The notes beneath the pieces are model-generated. The model was not told the origin of the DNA. It was given only the letters and a program-made list of their open reading frames with translations, and made no database searches. A program made the position numbers and the translations under genes. A stretch of 64,000 nt of DNA from an uncultured Bacteroidia bacterium. Lineage in GTDB: Bacteria; Bacteroidota; Bacteroidia; Bacteroidales; F082. Of the stretch, positions 53,577 to 62,453 are shown one piece after another (the stretch's first letter is position 1; the number at the start of each line of letters is the position of its first letter). The DNA lies in assembly GCA_902769875.1 (NCBI GenBank), contig CACXQV010000005.1, positions 1 to 64,000 of the forward strand, in the 5' to 3' direction.

Positions 53577-54007
53577 TGCGAAACAAAGAAAAGCCAAAAA
53601 GAGGGCGTGGCGAGAAGAGGACTTGTATGAAAACAAACAAAAATAGGGGTAATAATGCCTTATTAGTAATGCTTGCAACAAGTCCTATCTGGATTATTCC
53701 GTTAGCGTTGCTTATGAATTATTTAGATGAAAGATTCTCAGCTCCAAAAGTGGAGAAAGTGTATAATTATCCAAGGTATAAATATCCAGATGATACCATT
53801 TTAGCACACCCGGAAAGAATCCCTAAAAAAGGAGAATCTATTATGCCAAGGGTAAATAGCTATGATGGGAACAATGGTGTAGTCTTAACTCTACCTGGTG
53901 GTAACAAGATAAATACCCACCTGTCTCCAGAGGAAATCTTAGAACAATTAGACTTGGATTATCAAGATGTCTACGATTACTATGGTGGGGCTGAGGAATT
54001 ATACTAA
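53573..54007 (+). CDS. Hypothetical membrane-anchored protein
   Basis: 144 residues; Lys- and Arg-rich start, then one membrane helix (ALLVMLATSPIWIIPLALLM, near 29-48), then a soluble Tyr- and Pro-rich part (YNYPRYKYPDD) with TLPGGNKINTHLSPEEILEQL. No family recognised. The ATG at 53573 overlaps the lipoprotein stop; an alternative start at 53627 would also keep the helix. From here to about 55.3 kb the DNA is clearly more AT-rich than around it, which suggests gained DNA. Confidence 0.5.
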   Translation: MMRNKEKPKRGRGEKRTCMKTNKNRGNNALLVMLATSPIWIIPLALLMNYLDERFSAPKVEKVYNYPRYKYPDDTILAHPERIPKKGESIMPRVNSYDGNNGVVLTLPGGNKINTHLSPEEILEQLDLDYQDVYDYYGGAEELY

Positions 54008-54038
54008 TCTATCTTATCTTCATTAAAATTAAACTGAC

Positions 54039-54545
54039 ATGAAAAAGAATGATTCAACTATTGTAGAAGGTTTTCCTCCACTAATGTGTCATGAGCCTCG
54101 AGTATTGATTTTGGGAACAATACCAGGGGAGAAGTCTATTAGTGCCAATGAGTATTATTATGATAATGGCAATCGGATGTGGAAGATGTTGGCAAAATTA
54201 TCAAAACAAAAAATGCCTACAAATTACACCGAGAAAAAGGTGATATTAGAACATTTGCATGTCGTAATTTGGGATTATTATCAGTGTGTTGAGCGAACTA
54301 ATAGCACGGATAAAGGTATCCTAGAAGGAATTCCAAACGACATTGTTGGTTTTGTTAGAAAAAATCCGACTATAACAAAGATTGCCATAAATGGTTATGG
54401 AAAATTCAAAGAGTTTGGAGAAAAACTACAAAATCAGTTCGGACAATCCATCAAAGTGTTTCGTTTGCCAGAAACAAGCGGTCTCAACGCTTCTTGGACT
54501 TTAGAAAAACTGTGTAAGGAATGGAGCGTTGTATTTGAACTATGA
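54039..54545 (+). CDS. DNA-deoxyinosine/uracil glycosylase family protein
   Basis: 168 residues. The start RVLILGTIPGEKSISANEYYYDNGNRMWKML near 21-51 follows the active-site pattern of the Mug/HDG branch of the UDG superfamily (LGSxPG...Y...N.FW), and the end LPETSGLNAS fits its second motif. Enzymes of this branch remove hypoxanthine or uracil from DNA. The usual HDG aromatic FW is MW here. The gene lies in the AT-rich islet and adds a second UDG-fold enzyme besides ung. It is 31 bases downstream of the membrane-anchored protein gene. Confidence 0.72.
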   Translation: MKKNDSTIVEGFPPLMCHEPRVLILGTIPGEKSISANEYYYDNGNRMWKMLAKLSKQKMPTNYTEKKVILEHLHVVIWDYYQCVERTNSTDKGILEGIPNDIVGFVRKNPTITKIAINGYGKFKEFGEKLQNQFGQSIKVFRLPETSGLNASWTLEKLCKEWSVVFEL

Positions 54546-54595
54546 CCTGTTGAAGCTCCGCCTCGGCATCTGCAATACGAGACAAAAGTTAAACA

Positions 54596-54625
54596 AAAGG
54601 CGCGGCATCAGTGTCGCGCCTTTTG
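54596..54625. terminator. Hairpin terminator after the glycosylase gene
   Basis: AAAGGCGCGGCA pairs with TGTCGCGCCTTTT around ATCAG-type loop. It closes the glycosylase transcript. Confidence 0.7.
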
Positions 54626-54772
54626 TGTTTAGTCGGTTTTCTCCATTTTCTCCATAATAGGAATCTGCTCCATCAAATCCTCCGATACAAATTCCCAGTA
54701 TTTGCCTTTTGGACATCTTATTTCTGTATAGTCGTTGAGAGAGAGTATTCTTTTGAAGCCATGGAGGCAATG
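54620..54772 (-). pseudogene. Possible remnant of a gene downstream of the HTH antitoxin
   Basis: After the TAA of the HTH gene the same frame stays open for about 50 codons without an upstream ATG: GFKRILSLNDYTEIRCPKG, KYWEFVSEDLMEQIP and a stop at the end of KMEKTD. Such a frame without start could be the tail of a lost partner gene, perhaps the nucleotidyltransferase toxin that commonly follows this kind of antitoxin. The match to that family is not shown by the sequence. Confidence 0.25.
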
Positions 54773-55303
54773 TTAGTTCTCAATCTTATGGCCTAAATAC
54801 TTTTTGATGTTGTTTTCTCTGCTTTCTGAATTCCAAGTGCCTTTGATACCGTCTAAAACCTTGGTAATCTTTCTTTTGCCATAATAACGAATGGTTTCTT
54901 TGATTTCGTTTTCGTTACCGTATTCAAAAACCCTTTGGATAATCCATTCTGCATTGCGTTGCCAGTCAAGCGACTCAAGATCAGTGTCCCAAAACAAGGC
55001 TTTCCTGAATCTTGACTTGTCGGGTTGCGGTTGTTCAGAGATATGACTCGTCGCGAGGAAAATCTCATAATTGGTTTGGATTTGGTAAAAGAAACATTGA
55101 TAATCAACACCTAAAGCCTTTTCCAGTTTAAGAGAGTTCTCGGGAGAAATCCTTCTGCGGTTGGCAATAAAATCGTTGATTCTTTGGTAAGGTATTTCGG
55201 AACGGGATGCAAGTTCGCGTTGGGTGAGATGCTCTTTTGTCCTGATTCTGTCAAGTACCGCACCGCAGGGTATGTGATGATATGTCAGGTATTGTTCGTA
55301 CAT
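54773..55303 (-). CDS. HTH-type regulator, AbiEi/DUF6922-like antitoxin, orphan
   Basis: 176 residues from MYEQYLTYHHIPCG. An XRE helix-turn-helix is at about 14-64 (LTQRELASRSEIPYQRINDFIANRRRI). The C-terminal part has KALFWDTDLESLDWQRNAEWIIQRVFEYG, the WDTD...DW...RV..YG pattern of DUF6922-type antitoxins, which normally pair with a nucleotidyltransferase toxin. No such toxin follows; only a short open frame remains. The -7 box at 55324-55331 rules out the longer start at 55345. The gene is AT-rich like the rest of the islet. Confidence 0.7.
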   Translation of the reverse strand: MYEQYLTYHHIPCGAVLDRIRTKEHLTQRELASRSEIPYQRINDFIANRRRISPENSLKLEKALGVDYQCFFYQIQTNYEIFLATSHISEQPQPDKSRFRKALFWDTDLESLDWQRNAEWIIQRVFEYGNENEIKETIRYYGKRKITKVLDGIKGTWNSESRENNIKKYLGHKIEN

Positions 55304-55323
55304 TGGAAAAAGCTTTTCGGTTG

Positions 55324-55331
55324 CAAAAATA
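55324..55331 (-). promoter_or_regulatory. -7 box of the HTH gene
   Basis: CAAAAATA, TATTTTTG on the minus strand, 21 bases before the ATG at 55303. Confidence 0.5.
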
Positions 55332-55367
55332 GTAAAAGTAACCAAATCTGGTTACAATTCGAATAAA

Positions 55368-55402
55368 AAAAACCGCCCCAAAATGGAGCGGTTCATTGTT
55401 TT
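55368..55402. terminator. Terminator between the DUF lipoprotein and the HTH gene
   Basis: AAACCGCCCC and a GGAGCGGTT arm with flanking A and T runs, between the promoter of the HTH gene and the end of the next minus-strand gene. Confidence 0.55.
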
Positions 55403-55431
55403 AACCTGCGTGAGGAATCAACTTCACTGTG

Positions 55432-56112
55432 TCAATTGAACTTTCTGAGGAGGCTCTTCATCTGATTGTTCACATCTCTTCTGCTCAACGGGTGGTCGGC
55501 ATTGGAAAGGATGCTGTTGAAATAAACGACCCTGTCCGTTTGCGTGTCGATGACAGCCGTGTAGAGCGCATTGCCTACCTGGTCGCCTGCGGTGTAGCGC
55601 TTGGGCTCGTCGAAAACTGTTCTTATGATGTTGCCCACAAGCTCTTCTAGTTTTTTCTGGTCATAAAGTTCATTGCTCATGATATAGCCGTATGCATGTA
55701 CAACGATACCATAGCGGTGCCCCGTGGACTTAATCAACTCGGTAAGTGCTTTTGGGACTCTAAGATGCTTGATGTCTGATGATTCGAGGTCCGGGAAGGT
55801 GCCAATCCATTTCGCGATGGGTGCGCCTTCGCCCTCATAGTCGGCAGGAACGGGGTCTGTGAATGGGTATCGGTTGGTCGTCAACAGGTCGGTAAGCAGT
55901 TGCTCAGAAGCGGTGGCCAACGACGGGTCGTGATAGCCGGAGTTCGGCTTGTCGTAATAAACAATAGTCGACATTGGCTCAATCAGGGCAAGTTCGTCGA
56001 TTTTGGAAACATTCGTGCCGCTGGCAGTGTAGGTGGCTCCACAAGAGGAGAATATGGTTGCTATGAGCAGGATTCCCAATATCGACACGAAAAATCTTTT
56101 GCTCTTGTTCAT
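55432..56112 (-). CDS. Lipoprotein of unknown function, 226 residues
   Basis: Signal peptide MNKSKRFFVSILGILLIATIF with the lipobox FSSC near residue 24. The mature part has VYYDKPNSGYHDPSLATASEQLL and a helical segment with RVPKALTELIKSTGHRYGIVVHAYGY, then ELYDQKKLEELVGNIIRTVF. It looks like the periplasmic lipoproteins with a TolB/CsgG-like sensing fold (conserved VxxYGY core), but I cannot name a family with confidence. Start at 56112 rather than 56118 because MNKSKR is the better signal peptide start. hutU lies 24 bases upstream. Confidence 0.62.
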   Translation of the reverse strand: MNKSKRFFVSILGILLIATIFSSCGATYTASGTNVSKIDELALIEPMSTIVYYDKPNSGYHDPSLATASEQLLTDLLTTNRYPFTDPVPADYEGEGAPIAKWIGTFPDLESSDIKHLRVPKALTELIKSTGHRYGIVVHAYGYIMSNELYDQKKLEELVGNIIRTVFDEPKRYTAGDQVGNALYTAVIDTQTDRVVYFNSILSNADHPLSRRDVNNQMKSLLRKFN

Positions 56113-56135
56113 AAACATAGTGGTTTAATCATTCA

Positions 56136-58136
<2,001 letters not shown>

Positions 58137-58192
58137 TATGTTTAATTGTTGATTGATTAATCGTTGAATTGTTTAATTGTTGATTCTGAAGA

Positions 58193-58281
58193 GCTTTGCG
58201 TCATTGCGAGGAGGAACGACGAAACAATCCAGAGTAAAACAGGTTTACTGGACTGCTTCGTGCCTCGCAGTGACGCGAAGC
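58193..58281. repeat. GTCATTGCGA-family palindrome, copy B
   Basis: GCTTTGCGTCATTGCGA at the left end is inverted as TCGCAGTGACGCGAAGC at the right; inside are CAATCCAG and CTGGACTGCTTCG-like arms as in copy A (31241-31326). It lies upstream of hutU. The rest of the 58137-58461 gap holds a short AT repeat (GTTTAATTGTTGATT), and a TATTTTTG box near 58357 for the surface protein pair. Confidence 0.75.
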
Positions 58282-58461
58282 CACCCAAATTTGGCTGCAA
58301 ATTTAGGGAAAATTTCATCATTTCTCAAAAATTCGTATGATTTTCCCAAATAAATCACTATTTTTGCCCACCATCAATATGACAGCAAAAACGCATAAAC
58401 CAGTTCAGCATCCCGAGTCAAAACAGACAAATTATATACATATAACTAATTCAAAGTCAAA

Positions 58462-58761
58462 ATGAAACGAGTGAAACTAAAGAGAAGAGCCTTCGTGGTC
58501 TTGGTGGCAGCCTTGGTGCTGTCGGCCAACACCCTCTCGGCTCAAGGCGGCCTATTCAAGCGTGGTGTCGTCGCGGAAGAAAATGGCTACGGCTATTCCG
58601 GCCATAGCCAAAACGATCTTTTGGGCCGCAGCGGTGGAACCGAAGGAATCATCAACAACCAGACCTTTGGCCAAGAAGTGCCATTGGGCAGCGGATTAGT
58701 CCTTTTGATGGCCGCTGGCACGGGTTATGCGCTCTTGAAGAGAAAGGAGGACGAGCAATGA
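58462..58761 (+). CDS. Small surface protein with C-terminal sorting-like tail, 99 residues
   Basis: Signal peptide (KRRAFVVLVAALVLSANTLSAQ), a Gly- and Asn-rich middle (RGVVAEENGYGYSGHSQND) and a C-terminal tripartite end: PLGSG, a hydrophobic helix VLLLMAAGTGYALL and a basic KRKED. This layout is like the short C-terminal sorting tails of Bacteroidota surface proteins, but no named motif fits exactly. It overlaps the next gene by four bases (ATGA), so both are translated together. The exposed part is too short for an enzyme. Confidence 0.6.
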   Translation: MKRVKLKRRAFVVLVAALVLSANTLSAQGGLFKRGVVAEENGYGYSGHSQNDLLGRSGGTEGIINNQTFGQEVPLGSGLVLLMAAGTGYALLKRKEDEQ

Positions 58762-60389
58762 AAAAGCTGTGCATTATCATGATGGTATTGGCCTTGCTGA
58801 CGAGCATGGCGCAATGCAAGAAGGAAAACACGCCCACTCCCGCCAACGGCGAAAAGGTGAATATCACGCTCAATGTGGGCGGCGGTGCTTCGAAAGGTTC
58901 AGCCACAGGCAACGGCTCAAAGGCTGGCGTGAACACTGAAAACGGTGAAGTCAACTTTGAGGAAAACGACGTGATTTATGTGGGCAGCGGCGGCGTGTTT
59001 GTCGGCTCGCTGACCTACGATGGCAGCCGTTTCAGCGGCGACATCGCCGAACCGACAGAAGGACAGAAACTGCATTTCTATTTCCTCGGCAACGTGGATC
59101 CGACCGAAACCCTGACCGAAGGGACCTCCACCGGCTGCTCGGTGGTCATCAGCGACCAGAGGACCAAACTCCCTGTGATTTCCTACGCGCCTTCGCGTGA
59201 AAACTATGAAACGGGCCGGACGGCCTACAACGCCACCCTGCTCAACAAGTGCGCTTTGGTGAAGTTCGACGTGACCACGATTTCCGAAGCGGCCACCTGC
59301 ATCACAGGCTTGAACAACAAGGTGACGGTGGATTTCGCGACCAACGGTTTCACATACAGTCAAGAAGGCGCGGGCAGCATCGCGTTGCCCGCCGGCAACG
59401 GCGAGCGCTGGGCCATTCTGTTGCCGCAAGACGAGGTGACAGATGCTGTGGTCAATTCTTACGACGGCATTTATGCCGGCACTTGTGGCACCATTCCAGC
59501 GATTGCCGCGAATGATTACCTTACGGAAGGCATAGCCGCAAACACCAGCCATCGAGCCGGCGTCATTGAAGGGCTTTTCTCTGTGAGTGCCACCAAACAG
59601 GTGCGCTTCTCGAAAGGCAACCTACAGTACATCGGCAGCGCGGGCAACGGCGATGACAACAACACGGGCGGCTACTGGAAGTTTGCCGACCACCAATGGG
59701 ACTACATTGGCGAGACCACGCCACAGGCCACCGACAACAAAACCATCGACCGCGACCTCTTCGGCTGGGCCACGAGCGGATATGAACGCAATGATGTCTA
59801 CTATCAGCCTTGGAGCGTAAGTGCAAATAATAGTATGTATAGATCTTACGAAACTCAGGCAAACCTTTACGACCAGACGGACTGGGGCTACAACGCGATA
59901 CGCAATGGCGGCAACGCCGAGAACAGCGGCTGGCACACCCCGTCACGGAGCAACTGGGTTTACTTGTTCAACACGCGTACCACTGCATCCGGCATCCGTT
60001 GGGTGGTGGCTTCGGTGAACGGCGTGAACGGCTACATCCTATTGCCTGACAACTGGTCGGTGGACTATTACGCGCTGAACTATCCCAATAACAACAGCAA
60101 TGGTTGGAGCAGCAACACCATATCCGCCGAGGATTGGATCAACTCTCTTGAGGCCCATGGCGCGGTGTTCTTGCCCGCCGCAGGCCAGAGAGAAGCAGAG
60201 TTTGAGTATTTAAGTGGGATGGAGATTATTTACATTAATGGTGTTGGTCGTTATGGCCACTATTGGTCGTCAGACTATTACAATGCTTCAAATGCGTATG
60301 AGATGTATCTTGCCAGCACAAATTCTAGCACAAGTTGGGAATTTCGCAGTTCCGGTTTGTCTGTGCGTTTGGTTCGCGATGCGGAATGA
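58758..60389 (+). CDS. Surface lipoprotein with FISUMP-like C-terminal domain
   Basis: 543 residues with a lipoprotein-type signal peptide ending MAQC (Cys 21). The N-terminal half is beta-rich and resembles fimbrillin-like proteins: EVNFEENDVIYVGSGGVFVGSLTYDGSRF, then HFYFLGNVDPT. The C-terminal third is FISUMP-like: FSVSATKQVRFSKGNLQYIG, WKFADHQWDYIGETTP, SGWHTPSRSNWVYLF, GVNGYILLPDNW, FLPAAGQREAEFEYLSG and SLSVRLVRD. Such domains are common in extracellular proteins of Fibrobacteres and Bacteroidota; they may bind polysaccharide or sort to the surface. Translationally coupled to the small surface protein upstream. Confidence 0.75.
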   Translation: MKKLCIIMMVLALLTSMAQCKKENTPTPANGEKVNITLNVGGGASKGSATGNGSKAGVNTENGEVNFEENDVIYVGSGGVFVGSLTYDGSRFSGDIAEPTEGQKLHFYFLGNVDPTETLTEGTSTGCSVVISDQRTKLPVISYAPSRENYETGRTAYNATLLNKCALVKFDVTTISEAATCITGLNNKVTVDFATNGFTYSQEGAGSIALPAGNGERWAILLPQDEVTDAVVNSYDGIYAGTCGTIPAIAANDYLTEGIAANTSHRAGVIEGLFSVSATKQVRFSKGNLQYIGSAGNGDDNNTGGYWKFADHQWDYIGETTPQATDNKTIDRDLFGWATSGYERNDVYYQPWSVSANNSMYRSYETQANLYDQTDWGYNAIRNGGNAENSGWHTPSRSNWVYLFNTRTTASGIRWVVASVNGVNGYILLPDNWSVDYYALNYPNNNSNGWSSNTISAEDWINSLEAHGAVFLPAAGQREAEFEYLSGMEIIYINGVGRYGHYWSSDYYNASNAYEMYLASTNSSTSWEFRSSGLSVRLVRDAE

Positions 60390-60482
60390 TTCGCTACCTT
60401 TCTAATCCTTATTGGATGATTTGTATATCCGCCCTTCCGTTCTTTGGGAAAACCTTGGAGGAGGAGGGCGGATTTGTTTATG

Positions 60483-60548
60483 GCGGCTGCCGTGGTACGA
60501 CAGCCCTACAGCCCAGCCGTTGTAGGGCTGTCGCATCGCGGCAGCCGC
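60483..60548. repeat. Two-storey palindrome upstream of the AAA ATPase
   Basis: GCGGCTGCCG (60483-60492) pairs with CGGCAGCCGC (60539-60548) and, inside, ACAGCCCTACA (60500-60510) pairs with TGTAGGGCTGT (60521-60531); the interior gaps are seven bases on each side and the loop has ten. The remaining gap to 60838 contains further dyads such as GCCCCGCTGGGGC and GTCACTCCGTGAC but no supported gene. Confidence 0.8.
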
Positions 60549-60823
60549 GTTTTGGGAATGCACCGTTAATGGGTATCCTTTCGCCCCGCTGGGGCTTTGT
60601 TCGGAATTTGTTTTTTGTTTTGCAGGGGTTGCATTGCATTTCACCGCTTGCCTAAATTCCTTCGTCACTCCGTGACTTGGGCTGTGGCACGAAGGAACCC
60701 CAGAGGGGTGACAGGATGTTAGGCAGGTGGTGGAGCATGGCGGAACCCCTGCCGAGGAAAACAACGCAAACCAACTCGAAAAACAAAAATGCGCCAATGT
60801 TGGCAAATTTGTTTATTTTTGCA

Positions 60824-60831
60824 GCAAAATA
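60824..60831 (+). promoter_or_regulatory. -7 box of the DUF1703-type ATPase
   Basis: TATTTTTG, eight bases before the ATG at 60839, giving a very short leader. Confidence 0.5.
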
Positions 60832-60838
60832 GATTATT

Positions 60839-62437
60839 ATGGCAGACATCAAAATGGCGGAAAGACGCTATCCTGTTGGTATACAGACATTTGAAAGGAT
60901 TATTAAAGACGGCTATCTTTACATTGACAAAACGGACTTGGTGTGGAAACTGGCACATCTAAGCCCGTATGTCTTCCTCAGCCGTCCGCGCAGGTTCGGA
61001 AAGAGCCTGCTGACCACCACCTTGGATTCCTATTTTAAAGGCCAAAAGGAATTGTTCGAGGGATTGAAAATCATGGCGTTGGAACAGGATTGGGAGTCTT
61101 ATCCTGTCATTCATTTGGACTTGAGCATGGCGAAGGGGCGCGAAACTGCTGGTGAATTGCGGCGGGTACTATTGTTGCTGTTAGACCCGTTGGTCAAGAA
61201 ATACGGCAGGCAAGCCAACGAAGAGTTCCCTGGCGATGTGCTGAGGGGCATCATCCAACGTGCTTTCGAGAAAACGGGTAAGCAAGTGGCCGTCATCATC
61301 GATGAGTACGATGCGCCTATGCTTGAGGTGTTGCACGAAGAGCAGCGACTCCCCGAATTTCGGCGCGTGATGCAAGAGTTCTACCAACCCCTGAAGGCGA
61401 GTGAGGCGATGGTGCGCTTCTGCTTCATCACGGGCATCACAAAGTTTTCGCAACTCAGCATCTTCTCCACTATCAACAACCTCACCAACATCTCTTTGCA
61501 ACCCGAATATGCTGCACTTTGTGGTATCACCGAGGAGGAATTCACCACTTGCATGGCTCCCGATATTGCGATGCTGTCCGAGCGTTACCGTTGCACGTCC
61601 GAGGAGATGCACACCCGACTGAAGGAGCAATACGACGGCTACCGTTTTTCGGAAGAAGCTCCCGATGTTTACAATCCTTTTAGCCTGCTAAAATGCTTCT
61701 TGCAGAAGAAGATGGCCAACTATTGGTTTGAGAGCGGTACGCCTACTTTTCTCATTCGGCAGATGCGAAAATTCCGCACCGATGTGACGGCGATGGATCG
61801 CTTCGAGGCTTCTGCGTCTTCATTTGACTGCCCCACAGAGGCGATGAACAGTGCGCTCCCCCTGCTCTATCAGAGTGGTTATCTCACCATAAAGGATTTC
61901 AGTTTTAGGTCGAACACTTATTTTCTTGGCATCCCAAACAACGAAGTGCGCACAGGTCTCGTCAGCGGATTGATTCCAACTTATACGGGGTTAATCAGTG
62001 AAGATATTCAGGATGGGTTTGCGCTCAGGTTGTGGCGGGCTTTGGACCAAGACGACATCGAAGCCGCTATGGAAGAATTGAAAACTTTTATGGCGAGCAT
62101 TCCGTATGTGGAAGGCTTTCAGAAAAAATTGGAGGAAGTCAAGAACTACGAAGGTTTCTATGAATACACTTTTTGGCTCATTTTCAATGTGTTGAATGTG
62201 TTTGCACAAACTCAAGTGAAATGCAAGGGAGGCCGTATTGACTTCGTTGTGAGGATGTCCGAAACCACCTACGTTTTTGAACTGAAGGTGAACGGCACCG
62301 CTGCCGAAGCTATGCAGCAAATCAACAGCAAGGGCTATGCGCTGCCGTATCAATCCGAGGGCAAGAAGGTGGTGAAAATCGGGGTGCAGTTCGACCGCGA
62401 TACAATGACTATTGGGGAGTATTTGGTTGAAAAATAA
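60839..62437 (+). CDS. AAA-ATPase-like protein with DUF1703 (PD-(D/E)XK) domain
   Basis: 532 residues. The N-terminal AAA-ATPase-like domain has YPVGIQTFERIIKDGYLYIDKTDLVWKL near 12-39, Walker A RPRRFGKSLLTTTL near 49-62 and Walker B VAVIIDEYDAPMLEV near 153. The C-terminal part has GRIDFVVRMSETTYVFELKVNGTAAEAM, the acidic and ExK pattern of the DUF1703 nuclease fold. Such genes occur in many copies in Bacteroidota and lack a firm function; a link to defence or mobile DNA is an inference. It has a different domain set from the two DUF234 ATPases, and its flanks lack repeated dyads. The amidase gene starts 16 bases later. Confidence 0.88.
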   Translation: MADIKMAERRYPVGIQTFERIIKDGYLYIDKTDLVWKLAHLSPYVFLSRPRRFGKSLLTTTLDSYFKGQKELFEGLKIMALEQDWESYPVIHLDLSMAKGRETAGELRRVLLLLLDPLVKKYGRQANEEFPGDVLRGIIQRAFEKTGKQVAVIIDEYDAPMLEVLHEEQRLPEFRRVMQEFYQPLKASEAMVRFCFITGITKFSQLSIFSTINNLTNISLQPEYAALCGITEEEFTTCMAPDIAMLSERYRCTSEEMHTRLKEQYDGYRFSEEAPDVYNPFSLLKCFLQKKMANYWFESGTPTFLIRQMRKFRTDVTAMDRFEASASSFDCPTEAMNSALPLLYQSGYLTIKDFSFRSNTYFLGIPNNEVRTGLVSGLIPTYTGLISEDIQDGFALRLWRALDQDDIEAAMEELKTFMASIPYVEGFQKKLEEVKNYEGFYEYTFWLIFNVLNVFAQTQVKCKGGRIDFVVRMSETTYVFELKVNGTAAEAMQQINSKGYALPYQSEGKKVVKIGVQFDRDTMTIGEYLVEK

Positions 62438-62453
62438 GTAAATACGTGATTAA

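Noticed and set aside
54540-54770. 76-codon open frame on the minus strand after the glycosylase gene
   Set aside because: It includes the terminator hairpin and has no family pattern; the frame in line with the HTH gene is the better candidate for a remnant.
60555-60730. Insertion sequence ends upstream of the DUF1703-type ATPase
   Set aside because: Several short dyads are present but no transposase, no matching terminal repeats and no target duplication could be found by eye.
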